NCBI GenBank assembly: GCA_017433725.1 | Contig: JAFRGQ010000007.1 | Span: forward strand, 1-64,000 | Origin: Lachnospiraceae bacterium | GTDB taxonomy: Bacteria; Bacillota; Clostridia; Lachnospirales; Lachnospiraceae | Direction: 5' to 3' | DNA length: 64,000 nt | Part shown: in pieces, positions 18,233 to 27,114 of the stretch | Layout: every line of letters begins with the position of its first letter | Numbering within the stretch: position 1 is the stretch's first letter | Notes under the pieces: generated by a model | What the model saw: the letters and a program-made list of their open reading frames with translations, nothing else | Told to the model about the DNA's origin: nothing | Databases searched by the model: none | Translations under genes and position numbers: made by a program

Positions 18233-21232
18233 ATGAAAGAGGACAGTTTCAGATCTGTAGAAGGAATCATGCAAGAGATTCGTTCCCGCGCGGCAGCATA
18301 CACTCCTGAATGGCATCTCGATACAGAGAATCCGGATATAGGAACAGCCCTCGCAATAGTATATGCCGGGATTCAGAGCGGCCTTGATCGAAAGTTTCAG
18401 CTTCTCACTGAGAAACTGAAGATAGATTATTTTAATTGTCTCAATGTGTCCATGAAGACATCGGAGGTTGCCGAAGGGTATGCTGTATTCGAGCTTAACG
18501 GGGATGATGCGGACGGTGAAATTCTTCAGGCAGGAGCCATGCTTCGATGTGATGTAACGGACGAACAGGGAGAAAACGTACCTGTTGAGCTATCTGAGGA
18601 CATCTGCGTCGTTCCGGACACCTTGGAAGCAATTTATGAGACAAATGGCAGGAAAGACTATATAGGTCTTCTGTATGACCGTGAATCAGAGACTTTTGAC
18701 CCGTTTCCTTTATATGGCATGTCTGCTGAAAATCAGGAACGTCATGTCTTTTACCTGAGCCATCCTTGGATGTTCCGCTTTTCAAATTACGGAAATATCA
18801 TCATCAGATTTCTGGATGAGGAGGGGCATGTACTCCCTGAAGACCAGATTACACGATTTGAAGACACAACAGCGGTCCGCTTTTTCTATGAAGCCGGCGA
18901 CGGTTCACGTCAGATCCTGCCCGATATCAAAGTCAAAGACGGAAGCATTCGTGTCAGGAAGCCGTCGGGTATGAGCCCGTGGGAAGAAAGAGAGCACGGA
19001 GGGATAGAAAGCTTTTGGATAGGTTGTGAGATACTGGATACCAGAGGTCTGGAGAGTTTCGCTCCTTTCATGGTATTATTGGGAGCCGAATGTCCGGCTG
19101 TCAGACCGGATTGCATATATTCTGTCGGGTCTGAACAGTCTCTGGAGGAACCGATATTTGCCTTCGGTGAAAATTTCTCACTTTTTGATGAAATTTATTT
19201 CGGTTCGGGAGATGTGCTCTCTAAAAGAGGAGCAGAGATCGAACTGAGTTTTGAAGAAGAATTTGCAAAAATTCCGATTGAATCGGATATTGAGTCGGCG
19301 TTCAACTGGAAGCTGATTATGCCTAAGGACCAGTTCAGGCAGGAGAAGGACTATGATATTACCGTAGAGGAAGTAATATGGGAGTACTTTAACGGAATCG
19401 GCTGGAGCAGGTTGTTCCCCGGAAGTGCGTATCGGGATATTTTCAGCCCTGTACACGGAATGACCAGACAGCTCAAAAAGATTCGCTTTATCTGTCCGCC
19501 CGATCTGGAACCGGCTATGGCCGGCTCGGGGATCAATTACTATATAAGAGCTCGGATCCTGAAAGTTAATAATGCTTTTCGGACACGGGGACAGTATCTG
19601 TCACCTGTGATTTCTGATGTTTGCTTCTCGTGCAGACTTGATGCTGTGAGTGAGGAGCCTGTATATTTTCATACACTTAACCACCTTGAGGAAAAGAACG
19701 GCTCATTGAAATCGGAACGTCAGGCCGGAAACCGCCTGAGTCTGATTGAGGCCGGGGACGATCCGCAGCCGGCAATGTATATCGGTTTTCGACGTCCTCC
19801 GATGCAGGGACCGGTACGCGTGCTTTGGGAAACAGGTCAGATACTGGAAAAAGCACATTCTACGGTCGCCTGGGAGTACTATAAGAACGAAGGTTGGAGC
19901 TCTCTGCACGCTGCCGACGCGACCGAAAGCTTTCGTAAAACGGGAACTGTTACGTTTTCCGGGATTCCTGATGCCGCCAGAAAAAATCTATTCGGACGGA
20001 ACCTTTACTGGATTCGGGCAGTGAGAGGAGTCAGAGAAGAGAATTATCGGGAAGTTCCCGAAATCCGGGCATGGTATCTTAATGCGGCACACGTGGAGAC
20101 TATCAGGCATGGCTTGACTGAGTACCTTACGATGGAGAACTACAGTGAAGGTGCGCAGTTTCAGCTTCTGAACGGAAACATTCATGAACTGGAACTCTGG
20201 GTAAGGGAGGATGACCGGCTGCATCCGATTGAAATAGAAGAATTGAAGGCGGATGGCAGATACAGGGAAGTACAGGATGCGAACGGTCTCAGAACCGGCG
20301 CGTGGATCCGGTGGATATGTACGGATAATCTTCGCCGTCACAAGCCATATGAACGTGTGTATATGCTGGACGAAAATCAGGGCGTTATAACCTTTGGCGG
20401 CGGAACATGCGGAAGGCTGCCTGCCCCCGGCGTTATTGACGGAATCCATGTTTTATACAGCGTCGGTGGAGGTAAGGCAGGGTGTCTTCCGAAGAATTCG
20501 ATTAACGGACTTGATTTGTCCGGCGGACACATCAGCTCTGTTACCAATCCTATGCCGCTCTATGGTGCATACGACAGAGAAACGGCACAGAAAGCAACAA
20601 AACGTGCCGCAGCCGAATTCAGGACCGGTATGCGTGCAGTATCTGAACGGGATTTTGAAGAACTGGCTCTTGGATTCATGGGTAATCTTCGTAAAGCACA
20701 CTGCTACTCCGGTATCGACCATATCGGCAGGAAGATGCCCGGTGCGGTCACTCTCGCTTTGCTTGCAAATGATTATATGGACAGAGGAGCAGGGTTTGAG
20801 ACCATCAGAAGGAGGTTGTATGACTGGTTCGAGGGCAAGATCTCAGCCAGCCTGAAGTGTGGCGGGAACTTCCGGATCCGTGAGGCGGAACTGGTCAGGA
20901 TATCTCTTCAGATCGAGGCGACCATAGCTGATTATCAGAAGCTGTACACGATCCAGAAAGCTTTGGAAGACAGCCTCGAAGAATTTCTGAATCCGATACA
21001 CGGAGAGTTGACCCGGTCCGGCTGGGAGATAGGTTCGCTGCCGGATAGGATCCAGATTGAAACGCTGATTCGTTCCGTCGAAGGAATCAGAGGCCTCAGG
21101 CGATGTGTAATTCTGGCTAATCTGCTGAAACAACCCGGATCACCCGCTGTGGATTTTGATGAGATAAGAGCTGCGAATTTTGTAGTACCGGTAAACGGAA
21201 CCCACAGGATTCGATTGATTCTGGACGACTGA
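18233..21232 (+). CDS. Baseplate J-like wedge protein 1 (Afp11-like)
   Basis: The 999-residue protein has the J-like opening (DTENPDIGTALAIVYAGIQSGLDRK) and a long elaborated middle. A conserved C-terminal block spans about residues 780-860 (GLDLSGGHISSVTNPMPLYG, RAVSERDFEELALGFMGN) and ends with VEGIRGLRRCVI. These features match Afp11/Pvc11, the larger of the paired wedge proteins that form the baseplate ring with gp25. Size is within the range of eCIS J proteins. A perfect AAAGGAGG site sits eight bases before ATG 18233. The next gene encodes the second J-like protein, as in Afp and PVC. Confidence 0.9.
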   Translation: MKEDSFRSVEGIMQEIRSRAAAYTPEWHLDTENPDIGTALAIVYAGIQSGLDRKFQLLTEKLKIDYFNCLNVSMKTSEVAEGYAVFELNGDDADGEILQAGAMLRCDVTDEQGENVPVELSEDICVVPDTLEAIYETNGRKDYIGLLYDRESETFDPFPLYGMSAENQERHVFYLSHPWMFRFSNYGNIIIRFLDEEGHVLPEDQITRFEDTTAVRFFYEAGDGSRQILPDIKVKDGSIRVRKPSGMSPWEEREHGGIESFWIGCEILDTRGLESFAPFMVLLGAECPAVRPDCIYSVGSEQSLEEPIFAFGENFSLFDEIYFGSGDVLSKRGAEIELSFEEEFAKIPIESDIESAFNWKLIMPKDQFRQEKDYDITVEEVIWEYFNGIGWSRLFPGSAYRDIFSPVHGMTRQLKKIRFICPPDLEPAMAGSGINYYIRARILKVNNAFRTRGQYLSPVISDVCFSCRLDAVSEEPVYFHTLNHLEEKNGSLKSERQAGNRLSLIEAGDDPQPAMYIGFRRPPMQGPVRVLWETGQILEKAHSTVAWEYYKNEGWSSLHAADATESFRKTGTVTFSGIPDAARKNLFGRNLYWIRAVRGVREENYREVPEIRAWYLNAAHVETIRHGLTEYLTMENYSEGAQFQLLNGNIHELELWVREDDRLHPIEIEELKADGRYREVQDANGLRTGAWIRWICTDNLRRHKPYERVYMLDENQGVITFGGGTCGRLPAPGVIDGIHVLYSVGGGKAGCLPKNSINGLDLSGGHISSVTNPMPLYGAYDRETAQKATKRAAAEFRTGMRAVSERDFEELALGFMGNLRKAHCYSGIDHIGRKMPGAVTLALLANDYMDRGAGFETIRRRLYDWFEGKISASLKCGGNFRIREAELVRISLQIEATIADYQKLYTIQKALEDSLEEFLNPIHGELTRSGWEIGSLPDRIQIETLIRSVEGIRGLRRCVILANLLKQPGSPAVDFDEIRAANFVVPVNGTHRIRLILDD

Positions 21233-21251
21233 AAGAGACAGCATCCACAGG

Positions 21252-23123
21252 ATGGATGCAGAATGGGAAACAAATATGCTTTCTCCGATATCATTTGATA
21301 CAGATTCTTTTGAAAATATCATAGAGGAATATCGAAGCAGGATCGTCGGAATTTTTCCCGATTGGACAAATTATAATTACAGTGATCCCGGCATTACTAT
21401 TCTCGAACTTTTTGCGTGGCTTCGGGAAAATCAACAGTATTTTATGGAACAGCTGGGTGATGATCATTACAGGGAATTTTTCAGATTAGCCGGGTTTACC
21501 CCCTACGGGAGAGAAAGTGCGAAAATTCTGGCGGAAGCGGTCCACGGAAGCTTCGAGAAAGCGATTACGATACCTGCCGGAACCAGGTTCCTTTCCGGTG
21601 GCCTTTTCTTTGAGAATGTACAAAAGGAATTTATTCCGTCTGCTGTCATTTCAAGGGCAAAGCGGGTGGATAAAGACGGAAAGACTGAATTTACGGTTGG
21701 AAGGGGACAGATCATTTATCAGGATGCATATAGTTTTTTTCCGTTCGGAAAAGAATCGAAGATAGGGACATCAGTGCTGATCAGTGTGAAGGGGAGCATT
21801 CCGAGGAAGAAGGAATTCCGGTTGTCCTTATCGCTTCTTACCAATGGCCGGAATCCCGAGATGGAAGGCATCTCCGAAAATCTGACAGAGATTTTGTGGG
21901 AATATTTATCGGGCGGGATTGCACACCCATTGACTGTCGTTTCGGATGAGACCTGTGGTCTGCTCTATTCCGGCAGGATCACATTTCGTATAGATGACGG
22001 ACTTTTACCGGAGTGCGATGATATTGAATTGAAAGCTACTCTTGTTTCCGGAACATATGATATTTCTCCTGTAATCACCGGGATGAGTTTATCTCAGATC
22101 GAACTGGCTCAGATAAGAAGCTATATCTTTCCCGAGGGATTTAAGCTTGCACAGGGAAATTGTTTTCCGGATCAGATTTATGAGATTCCTCAGGAGGGCT
22201 TTCTTGCGGACAGCATACGTATCGAGACTGATGATCCTTTGAATCCCGGCAAGATAATTCAGTGGACCAGAACGGATGATTTCTTTTCCTGCGGTCCGGA
22301 AGATATGTGTTTCCTTGCGGATGAGACAACGGGCACAATTCGATTCGGTAACGGATGGCACGGACTTCCGCCTGAGGGAAACATCGTTTTAAAGTCGGTG
22401 ACCGGGACATCCGGATCGGCAGGAAATATTAAAACCGGTTCTGTATTAAAACCGGAGACGCCGCTAACGGAAGATATCAAGTTTTCCGTGACGAAACTTC
22501 TTTCGCCCGGGAGAGATCCCGAGACGCGTGAAGAAACACTGCTTAGAATCATTCAGGAAAAAGACAGGATTCAAAGAGCTGTCTCACTATCCGATTATGA
22601 GCGGCTTGTGCTGGAAACTCCGGGTCTGTGCATACACTCGTGCCACGCATGGACGGAAGACGATGAACCGACAACGGTTCATATAGCCGTACGTCCGGGT
22701 GACGGCGATAGTCCGGAAGCTCTTACCGAACGCGAAAAGACTATTATTGGCAGATATCTGGAGAATAAGCGACTGATCGGGATAAAACCGAAACTTCATT
22801 CACCGAGTTATATACGGGTCGATATCACGGTTGAAGCTGTTCCTTCTCCCAAATACAGAAATGCCTCGGAAGTACTGGAAGAAGAAATTCGTGAGTGGTT
22901 CAGGGAACGTAAGGCGGTATATGGCGAGGCGCTGCCCTACAACCAGCTTCTTAGCAGGCTGGATGCAATTCCCTGTGTCAGCAGGCTGATCAGTCTTTCA
23001 ATGGTTCCGCTCAGTGCCGGAATAAGACGAACCAGAAACCGGGCGCTGGTTCCACCGGTCAACGGTGTGTTCCTCCCGGGAAGAATAGAAGTGATCCTCA
23101 ATCATTATCAGGCGGTGCAGTAG
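21252..23123 (+). CDS. Baseplate J-like wedge protein 2 (Afp12-like)
   Basis: This 623-residue protein starts with SPISFDTDSFENIIEEYRS and DPGITILELFAWLRENQQYF, the signature N-terminus of the shorter J-like eCIS protein. It has the J core near 400-500 (GNIVLKSVTGTSGSAGNI, VSLSDYERLVLETPG). It would heteromerise with the 999-residue J protein and gp25 into wedges. The start is uncertain: ATG 21252 has no clear ribosome binding site and an in-frame ATG lies eight codons later. Two bases separate its stop from the following start, implying translational coupling. Confidence 0.9.
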   Translation: MDAEWETNMLSPISFDTDSFENIIEEYRSRIVGIFPDWTNYNYSDPGITILELFAWLRENQQYFMEQLGDDHYREFFRLAGFTPYGRESAKILAEAVHGSFEKAITIPAGTRFLSGGLFFENVQKEFIPSAVISRAKRVDKDGKTEFTVGRGQIIYQDAYSFFPFGKESKIGTSVLISVKGSIPRKKEFRLSLSLLTNGRNPEMEGISENLTEILWEYLSGGIAHPLTVVSDETCGLLYSGRITFRIDDGLLPECDDIELKATLVSGTYDISPVITGMSLSQIELAQIRSYIFPEGFKLAQGNCFPDQIYEIPQEGFLADSIRIETDDPLNPGKIIQWTRTDDFFSCGPEDMCFLADETTGTIRFGNGWHGLPPEGNIVLKSVTGTSGSAGNIKTGSVLKPETPLTEDIKFSVTKLLSPGRDPETREETLLRIIQEKDRIQRAVSLSDYERLVLETPGLCIHSCHAWTEDDEPTTVHIAVRPGDGDSPEALTEREKTIIGRYLENKRLIGIKPKLHSPSYIRVDITVEAVPSPKYRNASEVLEEEIREWFRERKAVYGEALPYNQLLSRLDAIPCVSRLISLSMVPLSAGIRRTRNRALVPPVNGVFLPGRIEVILNHYQAVQ

Positions 23124-23125
23124 GG

Positions 23126-24196
23126 ATGAGCTATTTTGTAATCAATAAACAACTTGATTATGACCTTGGTTTTCTGTCAGGCGGGGAATATCGGAACGGA
23201 AGGCTTTTTGTCAGCAGTGACGCGGAATCCGGTGCTTGTTTTGTCTCACGTTTGTTCGACAGCCGATCTGAGGGAACCGAATGGGGAAGATTCGTTGTCG
23301 ATGCCCGCAGTGATGTAGGAGCAGGATTGCAGATTGCCTTTTATGCATCAGAGACGTCAACGATGATATACCGTAACCGGATGATGTCGATTCAGGAATT
23401 GATTTCAGACCGAAAGATATCCGCTGAGGATAAAAAGGAGATTTTTGAGCCTCTTTTAAAGAAGCGTTTTGTTGGGTTCAAGGATGTTCTTCTGAACGGT
23501 ATCACAGGCAGATATTTGTTTTTCATCATTGATCTGTACAGGCAGGAGAATGATAATACCTGCGGAGATATGTGTCTGTATTTTCCGAAAACGAGCTGGA
23601 TCCGATACTTGCCTTCCGTCTACAGCAGGAATCCGAAGGATACAGATTTTACCGAGCGTTTTCTGGGAATCTTTCAGAGCTTTTATGAGGATCGTGAACG
23701 GGAAATCCGGAACAGCTCGGAGCTCCTGTATCCCGTGGCCGGTGAAAGAGCCATGTTGGAAGAATTGGCAGAATGGTATGATTTAACGGATGTTTACCTG
23801 TGGCCGGATGAAAAATTGAATGTACTGGTCCGCAGGGCGCCTCATCTCATGGCAAAGCACGGCACGATCGGCGGCATGAAAGAATACCTGTCACTCTATA
23901 CCGGAACTGTACCGGAAATCAAAGAAGATGATAAGAATCCGAATCTTGTCACAATTGCGGTTCCGGAACGTTACATCACGAATATGCGGGAATACAGTCT
24001 GTTGCTCCGCATCATCGGACATATGCTCCCTGCCGGAATGGACGTTCGCGTCACTTCGCTAAGGGATCAAGGCGAGATTCGCAAAGCAATATCCATCGGA
24101 GTCAACAGTTTTCTTGGCGGCACGGAGGATGATACATATAACAGTACAAGGTATCCCGGAATTATTCTGGAGAATAACGGAGAGGCGGAGAAATGA
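23126..24196 (+). CDS. Tail protein I-like baseplate/fibre-connector protein
   Basis: The 356-residue protein carries a P2 gpI-like domain in its second half: IRYLPSVYSRNPKDTDFTERFLGIFQSF, MLEELAEWYDLTDVYLWPD, RRAPHLMAKHGTIGGMKEYL (quoted in pieces). This family links baseplate wedges to receptor-binding fibres. The first 150 residues are beta-rich and may pack on the J protein. It overlaps the next gene by ATGA at 24193-24196. Together with that gene it probably forms the peripheral baseplate. No conventional long tail fibre gene with a clear receptor-binding tip follows. Confidence 0.82.
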   Translation: MSYFVINKQLDYDLGFLSGGEYRNGRLFVSSDAESGACFVSRLFDSRSEGTEWGRFVVDARSDVGAGLQIAFYASETSTMIYRNRMMSIQELISDRKISAEDKKEIFEPLLKKRFVGFKDVLLNGITGRYLFFIIDLYRQENDNTCGDMCLYFPKTSWIRYLPSVYSRNPKDTDFTERFLGIFQSFYEDREREIRNSSELLYPVAGERAMLEELAEWYDLTDVYLWPDEKLNVLVRRAPHLMAKHGTIGGMKEYLSLYTGTVPEIKEDDKNPNLVTIAVPERYITNMREYSLLLRIIGHMLPAGMDVRVTSLRDQGEIRKAISIGVNSFLGGTEDDTYNSTRYPGIILENNGEAEK

Positions 24197-25911
24197 AAAA
24201 TATTCAGTATTTTTCGTTTGAGAGAAACCAATACTATTATGGAAAGCTGATCACACAGCAGGATTTTGTCTCTGAGCAGCAGTATATGAATGACAAGCGG
24301 CGTCTTATCAACCGCTTTCTTCACGGTGCGGGTATCGTTGCGGGGCTTCAGGTAGTCCGTATGGATGATCGGAGTTTTTCATTGGAAGCCGGACTGGCTC
24401 TTGATGAGACGGGAAGGGAGATTCTGGTCGATAAACCGACGATCCAGCGCTTGGACCGGCTTGACGGATATGACGCTCTTCTCGAGAGATCCGCAACAGA
24501 TATGGTATATCTCTGCATCTCATATACAGAGAAAGATGTCTATCCATCCAAGTCTGTAATAGAAACGGATCATGAAGCGGAACAGGTCTATGAAAAGAGC
24601 AGAGAGGGATTTCGCCTCTGGCTGACTTCGGCTCCTTTCGAGGAGGATGGTGATACGGTTCGAAGTTTTTGTGAGAGCAGCTTCGTGATGTTCGAGAATG
24701 AGGATATGATCATCACACAGTCCATGCCTGCATTTGCACAGGGCGGAGAGCGTTTTGAAATACGGATACAGATAAGGGCAAAACGTGCAATCCGGGGAGC
24801 CGAGATTTCTTTTGAGGAACAGCTTACGAATCTGCTGTACCATGGTGAGGAGAAATTGCACGGAGAATGGGCCGGCTCACTAAAAGAAACAGGTGAGTAT
24901 GTTGAGCTTTCCTATCCTATAGAAGCGTTTTCTATTTCACACGGTACAGGTGAGCTATATCTCGCACCTTACAGATTGAGAGTAAAGTCGGAAGACAAGA
25001 TCGTATTTTCCAGAACAGCCGTAAAAGGTGAAATTCACCTCAGCAATAGAGACACTTGGTCGGTCTTGATGGACAGATATTATAACAATGCCATGAATAA
25101 AGTTCTTTCGACAACGTCGGCAAGAGGTATATATCTGGCGGCAATTTATCTGAAGCAGGTCGGCAGAGAATACCTGATCGATCGGATAATGCCGGTTCCG
25201 TTCCACCAGTGGGTATATAATTCTTTCCTGAATATGAGTATGCTGCAGCAGCTCAGGAACAAGTTTCTTTTATCCCCGCCGGGACAACATACGCAGGAGA
25301 TTTTCGTCGGTTCTGACAGGGAAAAGCGCGGCGGCGAAAATGAGAGGGTATCCGGTGTCTGTGTCATTCCTATCGGAATCGGGGGAAAAGTGGGGGAACG
25401 GTATTTCTCAGGTGAGATTCTTCATGGACTTGGCCTGGGTCCCATTGATATCAGGATCAGTCTCGAACAGGGAGACTATCAGTATTCCGGTTCTTCGGAA
25501 ATTTTTCAGGATATGATGTATCAGGTGGAGACAGCTGTCAAACAGAACCGGGAAAAAGGCAGTTTTATTATCGGCATACGTTTTCTGGAAGCTTCGGCAG
25601 TTCAGGAAGTATATGTTCACTGGATTGCTGAAAGACTTCCGGAGACATATCAGGTCGATGAGGAAGCGCATATCCGGATTCTGCCGGATAAACCGGAATT
25701 GAAAGTAATGCAGAGCAGATATTTCCGTGCGCTGACGGAAAATCTTGACGGTATGACGATCCTCTGGGAGGTGTCTACCCCGAATGGGGGAATTATTACT
25801 CGCGATGGACGGTATACTGCGCCGGATACTGCGGGGATATATGAGATATGCGCTTTCTGCCAGGAATTTCCGAAGATCAGAAATTCTGTTTTTGTAATCG
25901 TTCATGAGTAG
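24193..25911 (+). CDS. Conserved eCIS protein with C-terminal Ig-like domain; role unknown
   Basis: This 572-residue product begins with a block (IQYFSFERNQYYYGKLITQQDF, NDKRRLINRFLHGAGIVAGL, FSLEAGLALDETGREI, read as short motifs) that I recognise as recurring beside gpI-like genes in Gram-positive eCIS clusters. It carries no agreed function. The last 70 residues (about 500-572) resemble a bacterial Ig-like domain: LTENLDGMTILWEVSTPNGG, then GRYTAPDTAGIYEICA. Such domains are common at the outer ends of phage fibres, so a surface-facing baseplate or fibre role is inferred. There is no signal peptide or membrane segment. It overlaps the gpI-like gene by four bases. Confidence 0.75.
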   Translation: MKNIQYFSFERNQYYYGKLITQQDFVSEQQYMNDKRRLINRFLHGAGIVAGLQVVRMDDRSFSLEAGLALDETGREILVDKPTIQRLDRLDGYDALLERSATDMVYLCISYTEKDVYPSKSVIETDHEAEQVYEKSREGFRLWLTSAPFEEDGDTVRSFCESSFVMFENEDMIITQSMPAFAQGGERFEIRIQIRAKRAIRGAEISFEEQLTNLLYHGEEKLHGEWAGSLKETGEYVELSYPIEAFSISHGTGELYLAPYRLRVKSEDKIVFSRTAVKGEIHLSNRDTWSVLMDRYYNNAMNKVLSTTSARGIYLAAIYLKQVGREYLIDRIMPVPFHQWVYNSFLNMSMLQQLRNKFLLSPPGQHTQEIFVGSDREKRGGENERVSGVCVIPIGIGGKVGERYFSGEILHGLGLGPIDIRISLEQGDYQYSGSSEIFQDMMYQVETAVKQNREKGSFIIGIRFLEASAVQEVYVHWIAERLPETYQVDEEAHIRILPDKPELKVMQSRYFRALTENLDGMTILWEVSTPNGGIITRDGRYTAPDTAGIYEICAFCQEFPKIRNSVFVIVHE

Positions 25912-25955
25912 ATGTGCATTTTTGTAGCTAAAACTATTTTCAGGAGTAAGTATTC

Positions 25956-26894
25956 ATGATAATCCGAGTCCTTGACCAGAACTATTTTGTACAACAGACG
26001 ATTCCTTCCGAGGAAGGTCTGGTTCAATATGTCTGTACAAATGTTTCGGTGGATGACGGCAGGCTCTACAAGATCGTCAGGATACCGGTCCGGGAAGTCA
26101 GTGCAGAACTCATTCGATATCTTGCCGGGCTCTACAAGGAAGGAATGTTCCATGAACTTGTTCAGTACGGCAATGAAAAAGAGCACTTTCATGTAGTTAT
26201 GGACTGCGGTCCTGCTAAAGGGAGAACCTTGTATGAGAGACTCCAGAAAGATGTTATTCCACTGGCAGAAAGACTTTCTATGGGAGAACATCTCCTGGAA
26301 TATCTGATTATTTCGAGTGTTCCTGATTGGTTTGCTGAAATGTCAATGGATTCGGATCACATCGTGTTTACGGATGCATTGGAATGTGCATTTGATTTTA
26401 ATCTGGAGTTCCTGGAAGACTTTGAAGATGCAGACAATCGGAGAATGCAGATGCTGCTTCGAGATGTTATCTACGAGCTTTTTGCAAAGGAACTGGATAA
26501 GGAAAAACTTCCGGAAATAAAAGACTTTCTGGAAAAAATCACACAGGGTGAATATCCCGAACGCATGAGTTTGTATCAGGAATACCGAAAAATTGCACAG
26601 AAGCTTGCCGGCGTGAATGAGTCATCTCTTGAGCCGAAAAGTTTTCTCTGGCGTTTATGGGACGGGATCAAATCGATTGCTTCACATGCAGAGAAATATA
26701 TCGGCTTAATAGCGTATGCTGTTGCGATCATTTATCTGATCTGGTCAATCTGGCATATGATGCAGCCTACTCAGCAGAGGGATATTTATCCGGCAGTCGG
26801 AGATGAGAAAATCCTGAGCGGGAGCAGGTCCGGTGATGAGGCTGTGAATGAGCCGGTTACCGACGATGTGAGTAAAGAGAACACCCTATCCTGA
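25956..26894 (+). CDS. Membrane-anchored protein of unknown function, possibly pseudokinase-like
   Basis: A 312-residue protein with a cytoplasmic-looking region (1-240) and one membrane segment near 247-268 (IGLIAYAVAIIYLIWSIW), then a short acidic tail. The N-terminal part has beta-strand-rich stretches (LYKIVRIPV, FHVVMDCGPAKGRTLYERL). A helical lobe follows (LAERLSMGEHLLEYLI, MLLRDVIYELF). That layout loosely recalls a kinase-like fold such as the EssB pseudokinase, but no kinase catalytic residues are visible. The fold is a guess to test. A CAGGAG site precedes ATG 25956. It lies inside the eCIS cluster and is the first of four consecutive membrane-linked accessory genes when the soluble DUF4280 gene is skipped. 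Confidence 0.7.
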   Translation: MIIRVLDQNYFVQQTIPSEEGLVQYVCTNVSVDDGRLYKIVRIPVREVSAELIRYLAGLYKEGMFHELVQYGNEKEHFHVVMDCGPAKGRTLYERLQKDVIPLAERLSMGEHLLEYLIISSVPDWFAEMSMDSDHIVFTDALECAFDFNLEFLEDFEDADNRRMQMLLRDVIYELFAKELDKEKLPEIKDFLEKITQGEYPERMSLYQEYRKIAQKLAGVNESSLEPKSFLWRLWDGIKSIASHAEKYIGLIAYAVAIIYLIWSIWHMMQPTQQRDIYPAVGDEKILSGSRSGDEAVNEPVTDDVSKENTLS

Positions 26895-26900
26895 CAAGAG

Positions 26901-27085
26901 TTTTAATCTCTGACGCAGAATTCTCGTGACTTAAGTCGTGAGATGAATGCGCAAAATGATACTTGTCTCTGACATGGGATACAAACCCGCGTCAGAGATT
27001 AAAAGCCTCCGGCGGATCGCAGCCGCGCATTAAGGAAGGTGCTTCGCACCATGCGCGGCGCGGCAAGAACGCCGAGGCGTTCTTG
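26901..27085 (+). repeat. Dispersed structured element, copy 1
   Basis: Module A: a perfect 16-bp inverted repeat (26901-26916 with 26989-27004) encloses CTCGTGAC-TTAA-GTCGTGAG. Module B: GCCGCGCAT (27022-27030) pairs with ATGCGCGGC (27051-27059) around GGTGC-TTC-GCACC, followed by the 10-bp hairpin CAAGAACGCC-GA-GGCGTTCTTG (27064-27085). The element fills the gap between two eCIS genes. Copies 2-5 lie at 46477, 43385, 48148 and 58311. Confidence 0.85.
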
Positions 27086-27114
27086 ATTAATATGAGCATT
27101 ATGGAGGCAGAAAA

